Positions 7,600-16,107 of a stretch of DNA of 64,000 bases are shown here, piece by piece. Under the pieces are notes generated by a model. It was not told where the DNA came from. It did no database searches and saw only the letters and a list, made by a program, of their open reading frames with translations. Position numbers and translations under genes: made by a program. The stretch is from Acidobacteriota bacterium (GTDB lineage: Bacteria; Acidobacteriota; Thermoanaerobaculia; Multivoradales; J023), in assembly GCA_029263315.1 (NCBI GenBank), contig JAJCXR010000049.1, positions 101,524-165,523 on the forward strand, written 5' to 3'. How positions within the stretch are numbered: position 1 is the first letter of the stretch; every line of letters begins with the position of its first letter.

Positions 7600-8778
7600 C
7601 TAGTGGGCTCGCAAGTATTGGCGCACCATCAGCGCGACCGTGGCTCCTTCACCGGCGGCGCTGGCCGCCTGATGGGTGCTGCCAGCCCGCACATCGCCGG
7701 CCGCGAAGACACCTTTTAGGCTCGATTCCAGGGCTCGGTCAGTGGTGATGAAGCCGTCGACATCGCGGGCTATCTTCGACGGTAGGCCTTCGCTGTTGGG
7801 ACTCAATCCGATGAACACAAAGACCGCCGCCGGCTCCAGGGTTTCCGTCTCACCTTGGCTCTCGATCACCACGCCGGTGAGCTGCGAATCCCCCTCAAAG
7901 GCGGTCACCTCGGTGTTGTAGCGCAGCGTGATCTTTTTATGCTGCTCGATCTTGTCGACCACCAGGGGCGCGGCGCTGAAGGCCTCACCTCGCACCAGAA
8001 AAGTGACGTGATCGGCAAAGCGGGTGAGAAAGAGCCCCTCTTCCGCTGCGCTATTGCCCCCACCCACCACCACCAGATGCTTGTCGCGATAGAAGGGCCC
8101 GTCGCAAGTGGCACAGAAATGGATACCGGCGCCGATCAGCCGGTCTTCGCCCGCCACCTCGAGACGGCGGTAGGTGGCGCCGGTTGCCAAGACCACGGCC
8201 CGGCCGCCGTACTCCGCTCCATCCGCCGTCTCGACATAGTGCACCTCGCCCTCGGGGCGCACATTGACCACCTCCTTGGCCTGCAGGACTTCGACACCGA
8301 AGCGTCGCGCCTGGCGCACCAGACGCTCGGCAAAATCCTCACCGCTGATACCGTCGGGAAAGCCGGGAAAGTTGTCGAGACGATCGGTGATCCCGGCTTG
8401 GCCGCCGAGACCACCCTTCTCGATCACCAAGACCTCCATACCCTCGCGGGCCAGGTAGAGGGCAGCGGTCAGACCGGCGGGCCCACTGCCGACGATGACG
8501 ACATCGTAGAAGCTCAGGCGAGCTTTGGTCTCGAGACCGAGGGCGTCGGCCAGCTCAGCGTTGCTGGGATTGGTCAGGATGCGGTCGTCCTCGAAGACCA
8601 AGGTCGGGATGCGTCGTTTGCCGTCGTTCGCCTTCTCGACCAAGGCGATGGCGTTCTCGTTGTCGGTGATGTCGACCCAGGCATAGGGAATGCGGTGCTC
8701 GCCAAGGAATTTCTTGGCTCGACGACAATCACCACACCAATTCGCACCGTAAACGGTCAAAGCAGTTTTCGACATCAC
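7600..8778 (-). CDS. Glutaredoxin-like domain fused to thioredoxin reductase
   Basis: The 392-residue protein combines two redox modules. Residues 1-80 form a glutaredoxin/mycoredoxin-like domain with the active site WCGDC and the cis-Pro segment RRIPTLVFED. Residues 90-390 are a low-molecular-weight thioredoxin reductase with FAD motif VVIVGSGPAGLTAALYLARE, redox centre CATC (in FCATCDGPFYRD), the NADPH-binding VVVGGGNSAAEEG, and the C-terminal FAD motif GVFAAGDVRAGSTHQAASA. The fusion implies direct electron flow from NADPH to the attached glutaredoxin-like domain. It is convergent with the 107-residue gene (17-bp gap). Confidence 0.93.
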   Translation of the reverse strand: MMSKTALTVYGANWCGDCRRAKKFLGEHRIPYAWVDITDNENAIALVEKANDGKRRIPTLVFEDDRILTNPSNAELADALGLETKARLSFYDVVIVGSGPAGLTAALYLAREGMEVLVIEKGGLGGQAGITDRLDNFPGFPDGISGEDFAERLVRQARRFGVEVLQAKEVVNVRPEGEVHYVETADGAEYGGRAVVLATGATYRRLEVAGEDRLIGAGIHFCATCDGPFYRDKHLVVVGGGNSAAEEGLFLTRFADHVTFLVRGEAFSAAPLVVDKIEQHKKITLRYNTEVTAFEGDSQLTGVVIESQGETETLEPAAVFVFIGLSPNSEGLPSKIARDVDGFITTDRALESSLKGVFAAGDVRAGSTHQAASAAGEGATVALMVRQYLRAH

Positions 8779-8864
8779 ATCTCCTCCACGACGCCCGCAG
8801 CGCCGGATTGATTCAGGTAGGCCAACTAGGATGCCGTCGGCCGTCGATGGTTACGCCGGGAGGC

Positions 8865-10244
8865 TCAACACTCGATGACGTTGATGGCCAAACCGCCGCG
8901 GGAGGTTTCCTTGTATTTGCGCTTCATGTCCTCCCCCGTCTGACGCATGGTCTTGATCACCTTGTCGAGGGAGACGTGATGTTTGCCGTCGCCGCGCAGG
9001 GAGAGGCGAGCCGCCTGGATGGCCTTGACCGCCCCCATGGCGTTGCGCTCGATGCACGGGATCTGCACCAAGCCACCCACCGGATCGCAGGTCAAACCCA
9101 GGTTGTGCTCCATGCCGATCTCCGCCGCATTTTCCACTTGCTCCGGCGTGCCGCCGGTCACCGCCGCCAGGGCCCCGGCGGCCATCGAGCAGGCCACCCC
9201 GACCTCCCCTTGGCAGCCGACCTCGGCCCCGGAGATCGACGCATTCTTTTTGAACAGCTTGGCGATGGCACCGGCGGTGAGCAAGAAGGTGACAATGCCA
9301 TCGTCATCGGCGTTCGACACAAAGCGGCGGTAGTACTCCAAGACAGCTGGGATGATGCCCGCCGCGCCGTTGGTCGGGGCCGTCACCACCCGGCCGCCGG
9401 CGGCGTTCTCTTCGTTGACGGCGATGGCGAAACAGCTCACCCAATCGATGATCGACAGGGGATCCCGCATCGACAGCTCCGGTCGGGAGCGCAACCCTTC
9501 GTACATCACCGAGGCACGGCGTTGTACTTTGAGGAAGCCGGGTAGCTGCCCCTGATTGTGGCAGCCGTTCTCGACACATTGCCGCATGGCGGCGGCGATC
9601 TCCAGGAGACCTCGTCGGATCTCGTCGGTGCTTCGCCACATCTCCTCGTTGCGCATCATCACTTGCCAGATGGCGAGATTCTCGGCGCTGCAGATGTCCA
9701 GCAGCTCTTGGCCGGTATTGAACTCCAGCGGCAGGACGGTGGTGTCTTCCACCACCTTGTCCTCGGAGGCCACATCGACATTGACCACAAACCCACCGCC
9801 CACCGAGTAGTACTCACGCTTGGCCATCGGCTCACCGTCGGCCCCATAGGCGGTGAAACGCATGCCGTTGGGGTGGTAAGGCAAGGACTCTCGACGCTTG
9901 AAAAGAAGATCCTTGTCGACATGGAAGTCGATCCCATGGCGGCCAAAGAGGCGAATGCGCCGGCCCGCCTCGACGGCTTCGACGCGCCCGGAGACGGAGC
10001 TCGGGTCCACCGTCTCCGGCTCGTCCCCCTCGAGGCCGATGATCACCGCCCGGTCAGTGCCGTGCCCCTTGCCGGTCAAGGCGAGGGAGCCGAAGAGCTC
10101 CACCCGGATGCGATGTACCGCCTCCAATTGCTGGCTGTGCTCGAGACGCTCGAGGAAACGTCGTGCCGCCCGCATCGGGCCGACGGTGTGGGAGCTCGAC
10201 GGCCCGATGCCCACCGTGAACAACTCAAAAACGCTAATCGCCAT
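8865..10244 (-). CDS. sdaA: L-serine dehydratase, single-chain iron-sulfur type
   Basis: The 459-residue enzyme deaminates L-serine to pyruvate. The N-terminal domain starts ISVFELFTVGIGPSSSHTVG with the SSSHT substrate-binding motif. The C-terminal catalytic domain carries the cluster cysteines in SGAEVGCQGEVGVACSMAAG and GLTCDPVGGLVQIPCIERNA. Length and order match the SdaA/SdaB fusion type of Gram-negative bacteria. It lies 86 bp upstream of the reductase gene on the same strand; no obvious functional link between the two. Confidence 0.96.
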   Translation of the reverse strand: MAISVFELFTVGIGPSSSHTVGPMRAARRFLERLEHSQQLEAVHRIRVELFGSLALTGKGHGTDRAVIIGLEGDEPETVDPSSVSGRVEAVEAGRRIRLFGRHGIDFHVDKDLLFKRRESLPYHPNGMRFTAYGADGEPMAKREYYSVGGGFVVNVDVASEDKVVEDTTVLPLEFNTGQELLDICSAENLAIWQVMMRNEEMWRSTDEIRRGLLEIAAAMRQCVENGCHNQGQLPGFLKVQRRASVMYEGLRSRPELSMRDPLSIIDWVSCFAIAVNEENAAGGRVVTAPTNGAAGIIPAVLEYYRRFVSNADDDGIVTFLLTAGAIAKLFKKNASISGAEVGCQGEVGVACSMAAGALAAVTGGTPEQVENAAEIGMEHNLGLTCDPVGGLVQIPCIERNAMGAVKAIQAARLSLRGDGKHHVSLDKVIKTMRQTGEDMKRKYKETSRGGLAINVIEC

Positions 10245-10360
10245 CTATCGGTCCTCCAGTCGAGCCTATCTCTGTGGCGCAACCCTGTGCGCCGTGGCGC
10301 GGAGTGTGGAGGAGGCCCCTGAGGAAGTCAAGACGGTCGAGAGGAACCTCTCATTCAACC

Positions 10361-11644
10361 TCATTCACTGGTCAACATCTGCCGCGCCAAAGGCACCTCG
10401 GGGTCGTCCGGAGCCATGTCGATGAACTTTTGCAGATACTGCTTGGCTTTGGTCGGATCGATGGAGAAATACACCAATCCCAGGGTGTAGTAAGCGCGGG
10501 CCATATCCGGCGCCAGGGCCACCACCTTCTCGAGGTTGCGCAGGGCAGCGTCGGAGTCGCCGCTGCGGAAGTCGAGCTCAGCGCGCTGGTGGAGAACCGC
10601 CGCCGCATTGGCCGGGTCGACCTCGGCATAGGCGTCGAAGGCGGCGGCGAGCTGCTCTTGGTCATTGCGTACATCGTGGATCAAGTAGCGAATGCGGCGG
10701 CCCTGCAAGTTGTCGGGATCCCGCTGCAGGAGCTCGGCCACCGCCGCCAGGGCTTGCTCGTACTTTTCCTGGTTGTAGTAGACGCTGGCCAGGCCGTTGT
10801 AGGCCGCCACCAGCTCGCCATCGAGCTCGAGGGCCGCCCGAAACTGACGCACCGCCTCGTCGAGATCGCCGTTCTGGCTGGCGATGGCCCCCCGGTTGAA
10901 CGTCTGTACCGCCAGATTATCGGCAAAATCCGTGTCTTCGAGGGCCGACCTCAGCACTCGCTGCTTGTCCTCATCCCCCAGCCCCAAATAAGCCTGGTAG
11001 GCCAACCGCTTGCCCTTGGCGTCGTCCGGCTGCAAAGCCATGTAGCGTTCGGCGGCGCTGGCCGCGGCGGCGAAGTCCTCTTCTTCCAAATAGATGTCCG
11101 TCAGCCCAAAGAAGGCCTGCGCCAGGCTGGGATCGAGGGTCGAGGCTTCGATGAACAGGGTTTTCGCTTTGGCCTTGTCAAGCCCTTGGAAGGCCTGCAC
11201 TCCCTCGTTGTAGGCCTCGACGGCCCGCTGCCGGTTGCCCATCGCCTCGGTGATCAAACGGAAATCGATGTTCTGGGTGTCCCCGGGACCCAAGGGAATC
11301 TCAGCCTCGAAGGGGGCAAAACCCTCCTTCGCCAGGGCGACGGTGTACTCCCCCTGTGGATCGGTAAGGCGGAAGGTGAACATCCCCTTGCGATCGCTGG
11401 TCGCCGTTTCGGAGAAAGACGTCCCGTCGGCGGAGGTCATGCGTACCGACACGTCCGCCAGCGCCTTGTCCTCGGTGTCGAGCACCCGTCCGTTGAGCTC
11501 GCCGACAGCGGTCTTCTTCTTGCCCTTTTTGCCCAAGGTGGGTGTCGCCCCGAGGAAGCCCCATAGGGTCACCAACATCAAAGACACAACCCAGCCGGCT
11601 CTGCCGACCGGGCGACGGGTGAGGTGGTTAGTTGTTGCTTGCAT
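10361..11644 (-). CDS. Exported TPR protein with N-terminal carboxypeptidase-regulatory-like domain
   Basis: From ATG 11644 (GGGAG six bases upstream) the product has 427 residues; the open frame upstream to 11821 is noise over the DtxR gene. Residues 15-38 are a signal peptide (WVVSLMLVTLWGFLGATPTLG). Residues 45-120 form a CarboxypepD_reg/SdrD-B-like beta-sandwich (GELNGRVLDTEDKALADVSV). The rest is a series of TPR units, e.g. AVRQFRAALELDGELVAAYN and NLEKVVALAPDMARAYYTLG. It probably acts as a periplasmic or outer-membrane scaffold. It sits 55 bp after the DtxR regulator gene. Confidence 0.88.
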   Translation of the reverse strand: MQATTNHLTRRPVGRAGWVVSLMLVTLWGFLGATPTLGKKGKKKTAVGELNGRVLDTEDKALADVSVRMTSADGTSFSETATSDRKGMFTFRLTDPQGEYTVALAKEGFAPFEAEIPLGPGDTQNIDFRLITEAMGNRQRAVEAYNEGVQAFQGLDKAKAKTLFIEASTLDPSLAQAFFGLTDIYLEEEDFAAAASAAERYMALQPDDAKGKRLAYQAYLGLGDEDKQRVLRSALEDTDFADNLAVQTFNRGAIASQNGDLDEAVRQFRAALELDGELVAAYNGLASVYYNQEKYEQALAAVAELLQRDPDNLQGRRIRYLIHDVRNDQEQLAAAFDAYAEVDPANAAAVLHQRAELDFRSGDSDAALRNLEKVVALAPDMARAYYTLGLVYFSIDPTKAKQYLQKFIDMAPDDPEVPLARQMLTSE

Positions 11645-11699
11645 GAATGACTCCCGATCTGATGTTCTGATGAGTTGACCGACGCCTCGGAGGGACCCC

Positions 11700-12374
11700 T
11701 CAGCGGCCGGAAAGATCTTCCACCCAAAGCTTGGCGGCGGCATCGCGACCCAAAACCACCTCGGCGCCGCCCTGGGGACGCAGGGCCACGACTTCGGCAC
11801 TGGGGTCCTGAAAGGCAACACCCACCCGGGTCCCGGGTTTCAGCCCATGGCGCTCGATGAAACGCAGAAAAGTCTCGTCCTGGTCGCTGACCCGAGCGAT
11901 CCGAAAATGCTCACCGGCCGGACAATCCCCCAAATTGATCAGCTCCTTGTCCGGCAGCTCGCCGCGCACGTCGGGGATGGGATCGCCGTGGGGATCGGTG
12001 CGCGGATGGCCGAGCATCTGGTCGATACGGTCGATCAACTTGTCCGACATGGCATGCTCGAGCCGTTCCGCCTCGTCGTGCACCTCGGACCAGTCGAGCC
12101 CCAGGGTCTCCACCAGAAAGAGCTCGATGAGGCGATGGCGGCGCAACACATCCAAGCCCATTTGGCGTCCACCGTGGGTCAGACGCACCCCATTGTAGGG
12201 TTCGTAGACCACCAGACCACCCTTCTCTAAGGTCTTGACCATCGCCGTCACGGTGCCCGGAGCCACCTCCAACGAGGCGCCGATCTGCCCCATGGTCACC
12301 AGCTGCCCCTCGTCGAGGCGCTGCTCCGCCACCACAATGGCTTTCAAATAGTCCTCGACCGTGCTCGTCGTCAT
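11700..12374 (-). CDS. DtxR/MntR-family metal-dependent transcriptional regulator
   Basis: A 224-residue repressor with three recognisable parts. An N-terminal winged helix-turn-helix has TVEDYLKAIVVAEQRL and LEVAPGTVTAMVKTLEKGG. A metal-binding dimerisation domain has RHRLIELFLVETLGLDW, HDEAERLEHAMSDKL and HPRTDPHGDPIP, which carry the usual His/Glu ligands. A C-terminal FeoA/SH3-like domain ends the protein. It should sense Fe(II) or Mn(II); which one is not clear. The target genes are not obvious from the context, since it lies between a UPF0173 hydrolase and a TPR protein. Confidence 0.93.
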   Translation of the reverse strand: MTTSTVEDYLKAIVVAEQRLDEGQLVTMGQIGASLEVAPGTVTAMVKTLEKGGLVVYEPYNGVRLTHGGRQMGLDVLRRHRLIELFLVETLGLDWSEVHDEAERLEHAMSDKLIDRIDQMLGHPRTDPHGDPIPDVRGELPDKELINLGDCPAGEHFRIARVSDQDETFLRFIERHGLKPGTRVGVAFQDPSAEVVALRPQGGAEVVLGRDAAAKLWVEDLSGR

Positions 12375-12404
12375 AGCGCAAAGATCTCCACCGGCCTGGG
12401 GCCG

Positions 12405-13124
12405 TTAGTACGTGCTGCCGGGCGACAGGTCGACCACTCGACAGTCGACCTCACGGGCTTGAAGCTCCCGACGCAGCTCCTCGGGGGTGCCGGAGAGCGC
12501 CGGGAACGTCCCCCAGTGAATGGGAATCACCTCGGGCACCCGCAAGAAACCACAGGCCATGGCCGCCTGTGCCGGATCCATGGTGAAGAGGTCGCCGATG
12601 GGCAGAAAGGCCAAGTCCGGAGTATGGAGATCGGCGATCAGCTTCATGTCCGAGAACAGCGCCGTATCGCCAGCGTGGTAAAAACTGTAGCCACTGGCCA
12701 AACGCACCACAAAACCACTGGCCACACCGCCGTAGATCATGCGGTTGCCGTCGTTGATGCTCGAGGTATGCAACGCCGGCACTTGCGTCACCCGCAAGTC
12801 GAGCACCTGCTGGCTACCCCCCAGATTCATGCCTTGGCAGTTCTCGACCCCTTGGTCGCTCAGCCAAGCACAAATCTCATAGGTGGCAACGACACTCTTC
12901 GGGCGATGGCGCTTGGCCAGCTCGACGGCATCGGCCATGTGATCATCATGACCATGGGTGATCAGCATGGCGTCGAGGCGCTCGAGCTCCTTGACCCCGT
13001 CGGGACAGGCCGGATTGCCCGCCACCCAAGGGTCGATGAGCAGCACCTCGCCACCGGCCAGATCGCAGCGGACGGTGGAGTGCCCCAAGAAAGTGAAACG
13101 CGGACGATCAGGCAGCGAGCTCAT
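12405..13124 (-). CDS. UPF0173-type metal-dependent hydrolase (metallo-beta-lactamase fold)
   Basis: A 239-residue cytoplasmic protein with the metallo-beta-lactamase fold. LITHGHDDHMADA carries the HxHxDH metal motif, and further ligands are in VPALHTS and FYHAGDTALFSDM. The N-terminus FTFLGHSTVRCDL and the C-terminal IPIHWGTFPAL are typical for the UPF0173/YtkL group, whose physiological substrate is unknown. It is in the same orientation as the isoprenoid genes upstream (61-bp gap) and the DtxR gene downstream (30 bp). Confidence 0.92.
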   Translation of the reverse strand: MSSLPDRPRFTFLGHSTVRCDLAGGEVLLIDPWVAGNPACPDGVKELERLDAMLITHGHDDHMADAVELAKRHRPKSVVATYEICAWLSDQGVENCQGMNLGGSQQVLDLRVTQVPALHTSSINDGNRMIYGGVASGFVVRLASGYSFYHAGDTALFSDMKLIADLHTPDLAFLPIGDLFTMDPAQAAMACGFLRVPEVIPIHWGTFPALSGTPEELRRELQAREVDCRVVDLSPGSTY

Positions 13125-13185
13125 CGGGTCTCCTCAGCAGTCGGTGGTTGTCAGGCGAAGACGGGGCCGTCGAGGGACGCGTCCC

Positions 13186-14091
13186 TCACGGGGCGCACAA
13201 ATCCGTCACCGGTTGATTCTTTCGCAAAGCTTTCTCCATGCGGCGGATCAGCTGCATGACCTCGAAGCGGCTGATCTTGGCGCCGGGCCCCTTCTTCTCG
13301 ACCCGATCCAGGGCGGCGAAGGCGAGCAGCACTTGCACGGCGTTGAAGGCCACCACCCCATGGGGCGCCCCGTCCCGTTGCAGGATATCAATGTACTCTC
13401 GGCTGGCCTGTAAATCCTCGCGGGCCACTCCGAAGACGGTGGCTCGATCGAGGTTCCGCGGCAAGTAGGACCGCCCCTCCGTGGCATCGAAGGAGGCGTC
13501 CTTGAGAATGTTCACCAGCTGCAGGGCCTCACCGAACTGCCGGGAGCGGGCCCGCAGGGCCGGCGCCCGGGGCAGCCGTGGCGAAGCGATGAGGAAAAGC
13601 TCGGTCAGCATCTCGCCGACGATGCCGGCGACGATATAGCAATAGTGCCGCAGATCGTCGAGGTCCCGCAGCTCCAGCTCACCGTCGTCGTCGGTGCGGG
13701 AGACGAACTCGCCCATGCCCTCGATGGTCCGCAAGGCATGCTGACGCACCACCACCTGCGCCGTCGCGTCGAGGTCAAAAAAGGCGTCGAGCACGGCGGG
13801 GACCTGCTGGATCAACTCTTGGTATCCGGCGTGGTCGATGGGTACCTCGGCCTGCCAACGGGAGGCCAACACCGGAGCCTCCGGCGAGGGATGGCCCAGC
13901 AGACCGGCGAAATCCTGCAGCGCTCCGAGGCGCTTGCGACGGGGCCAGGAGGCGGCGTCCTCGAAGGTGTCCGCAATGCGAAAAATCAGGTAGGCAAGGG
14001 TCACTTGCCGGCGCATCGGTTCCGGCAGGTAGGGGATCGACAAAGCGAAGGTACGACTGGTTTTTACCAGTAGATCTTGGAAATCAGCCAT
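13186..14091 (-). CDS. Squalene/phytoene synthase-family prenyltransferase
   Basis: The 301-residue enzyme condenses two prenyl diphosphates head to head. The first aspartate-rich motif is DTFED (in YLIFRIADTFEDA, about residue 41) and the second is in LVNILKDASFDATEGRSYLP. The Tyr-rich segment RHYCYIVAGIVGEMLTELF is typical of squalene-synthase-like members, so I prefer squalene or presqualene diphosphate synthase over phytoene synthase. It starts 12 bp after the isopentenyl phosphate kinase stop. This places it as the terminal user of the C5 units made by the cluster. Confidence 0.9.
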   Translation of the reverse strand: MADFQDLLVKTSRTFALSIPYLPEPMRRQVTLAYLIFRIADTFEDAASWPRRKRLGALQDFAGLLGHPSPEAPVLASRWQAEVPIDHAGYQELIQQVPAVLDAFFDLDATAQVVVRQHALRTIEGMGEFVSRTDDDGELELRDLDDLRHYCYIVAGIVGEMLTELFLIASPRLPRAPALRARSRQFGEALQLVNILKDASFDATEGRSYLPRNLDRATVFGVAREDLQASREYIDILQRDGAPHGVVAFNAVQVLLAFAALDRVEKKGPGAKISRFEVMQLIRRMEKALRKNQPVTDLCAP

Positions 14092-14103
14092 GGCGATGGG
14101 GAT

Positions 14104-14991
14104 CTAAGCCGACTCCTTGGCGGCGAAGCGAGTCCCGGGAACCGCTTCCCCGACCAGCGCTCGCCCCAGATTTCCAGGCGTCAGGCCGTTGATCAGCCAG
14201 GACTCGACGCCCCGACGGGCCAGGGTATGACAAGTGGCGAGGCGCAGCTGCATGCCGCCGGTGACGTCGGTCCCCCGGGTGGCGCCGATCTGACGCCGCA
14301 CCGAGAACAGGTTGTGTCGGTTCACCGTGTCGATGGTTTGGCCCTGACGATCGTAGATGCCGTCCGTCTCGCCACACCACAAAACACGATGGATACGATA
14401 ACTCGCCCTTCGTAGACGTGCCGCTAGATAATTGACCAGTTTTTCCGTCGAACAGATGGCAGCCCCCCAGGCCAGGTCCTGAAGGACATCGCCATAGACC
14501 ACCGGCATCAGCCCCAGCTCGAGGGCCTGGAGCAGGGGACGGAGCTGCCCTTTCTGAGGCGCCCCCGCCTTGGCGACCAGGCCGCTGGACGGCACCCAGC
14601 TGTAGGGGATGGAGCCCCGCTTCACCAGAGCCTGCACCACCTGTCGGTGGAGGCTGGCCGCTTGATGTTGGGTGGTGGCGACGCCCCGCAGCTGCTCGGT
14701 CGTCGGGGCGCTCCCCGGGGCGATATAGACCCCGTCACCCAAACCGCAGGCCGCCGCCGCCGCATGGCCGAAGGACCCGCTGCCATGGCTCAGGACGAGG
14801 GGCTGCGACATCTTCGGTTGGGCTTCGGCGATCTCCGCCGCCAACCGAGAAATAACCTCCGATCGCGCCGTCAGCGGCGTTTCCTTGTCGGTGATCAAGC
14901 TACCACCCAACTTGACGATCACTACGCCCTTCGCTGGCGTGCCGGGGGGCGACGAGACAGCGGGCGACGAAACGGCGGGCAAGGCACTCAC
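14104..14991 (-). CDS. ipk: Isopentenyl phosphate kinase
   Basis: A 295-residue amino-acid-kinase-fold enzyme that phosphorylates isopentenyl phosphate to isopentenyl diphosphate. It opens with VVIVKLGGSLITDKE and has the diagnostic GSGSFGHAAA segment, whose His is the catalytic/substrate residue of this family. It ends with LINGLTPGNLGRALVGE and GTRF. The start is taken as GTG 14991 because it overlaps the decarboxylase stop (GTGA); the open frame to 15075 would overlap the upstream gene by 88 bases. The enzyme is typical of archaea, plants and a few bacteria, and its presence here implies the alternative mevalonate pathway. Confidence 0.9.
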   Translation of the reverse strand: MSALPAVSSPAVSSPPGTPAKGVVIVKLGGSLITDKETPLTARSEVISRLAAEIAEAQPKMSQPLVLSHGSGSFGHAAAAACGLGDGVYIAPGSAPTTEQLRGVATTQHQAASLHRQVVQALVKRGSIPYSWVPSSGLVAKAGAPQKGQLRPLLQALELGLMPVVYGDVLQDLAWGAAICSTEKLVNYLAARLRRASYRIHRVLWCGETDGIYDRQGQTIDTVNRHNLFSVRRQIGATRGTDVTGGMQLRLATCHTLARRGVESWLINGLTPGNLGRALVGEAVPGTRFAAKESA

Positions 14992-16004
14992 AGTAAGTGC
15001 TCCTCTTCCCGCACCGGACCGCCGCCGACACCATCGCGCATCACCCGTTCCACCCCCTCCAAACCCTGTAGACACTGGGCGACGGCGTCGGCATCTTGCG
15101 GCTCACAGATGACGTGGACATTGGCACCGGCGTCCATGGTGCTCCAGGCGGCGACCCCATCGGCACGCAGACGGCGCACCGCTTCGAGCACCGTCAAGGT
15201 GGCGGGCTGCCAGTAGAAGACCGGCGGGTGGGAGGTCATGGCGACGCAGTGGAGGTCGATGGCTTCGGCTTCGACCACCGGGCCCAGGAGGGCAAAATCC
15301 CGCTGCTCGATGGCCTTGCGCACCGCCGCCAGACGGGACGGTAGACGGCGTTGACGGGTTCGCCAATAGGGGCTGGTACGGGCCCGCCGGTGGCCGTCGA
15401 GGGACGAGGTGTCCTTCGGCCCCGTCTGGACCAAGGCGATGATGTTGGCCAACGGCCAGGCCTCGGCGTCGGCCAGCTGGAAGGCGTAGTGCTCGGCTCC
15501 CCCTTGGCCCGGTCCGCTGCGCGGCCACTCGACGTAACCCCCGAGCACCGAGCGGGAGGCGGAGCCTGAACCGCTGAGCCGCGCCAAGGCGGACTGTTGG
15601 TCGACCGGCATCTCGATCCCCAAGGCCCCCAGGGTGGCCAAGGTCAAAGCGGAAAACCCCGAAGCCGAAGACGCCATGCCGGCGGCGGCGGGAAAGCTGT
15701 TCTCCGTCGCCACGCGAAAACGCCCACCGCAGCCGGTAATCTGGCGCAGGGTGTCCAGGTGATGGCGTACCCGGACGGCGAAGGCGGGCGGCGCCTCCTC
15801 GAAGCCCCCCTCCCCTTGACGCCAGAAGATCTCGTGCTCGGAGGAGTCGTCCTGCAAGTGCTCGACGCTGCAACGGCTGTAGCAGGCGTCGAGGGTCATG
15901 GAAATCGACGGGTTGACGGGAATGGCCTTCTTGAGGTCCTTGGCCCCCCAATACTTGATGAAGGCTATATTCGACGGTGAACGCACCGTAGCTATTTGGC
16001 TCAT
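14988..16004 (-). CDS. mvaD: Mevalonate phosphate/diphosphate decarboxylase (GHMP family)
   Basis: A 338-residue GHMP-fold protein aligning along its length with diphosphomevalonate decarboxylases: SPSNIAFIKYWGAKD, INPSISMTL-like VNPSISMTLD, AGMASSASGFSAL, GSGSASRSVLGGYVEW, and the catalytic Asp in STMDAGANVHVI. The usual YWGK lysine is Ala21 here (YWGAKD). It overlaps the isopentenyl phosphate kinase gene (GTGA). With that neighbour and no phosphomevalonate kinase in the cluster, the substrate may be mevalonate 5-phosphate, yielding isopentenyl phosphate. The choice between the two activities is inference. Confidence 0.88.
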   Translation of the reverse strand: MSQIATVRSPSNIAFIKYWGAKDLKKAIPVNPSISMTLDACYSRCSVEHLQDDSSEHEIFWRQGEGGFEEAPPAFAVRVRHHLDTLRQITGCGGRFRVATENSFPAAAGMASSASGFSALTLATLGALGIEMPVDQQSALARLSGSGSASRSVLGGYVEWPRSGPGQGGAEHYAFQLADAEAWPLANIIALVQTGPKDTSSLDGHRRARTSPYWRTRQRRLPSRLAAVRKAIEQRDFALLGPVVEAEAIDLHCVAMTSHPPVFYWQPATLTVLEAVRRLRADGVAAWSTMDAGANVHVICEPQDADAVAQCLQGLEGVERVMRDGVGGGPVREEEHLL

Positions 16005-16107
16005 ATTCGACTCTCGAAAAAAAGAATGGGTCAGCCGTGGTTCCGGCCGGTGATGTCGGCCATGGTTTCGACCCGCGGCCGGCCCCGATCATACCCGATC
16101 TTGCCTC

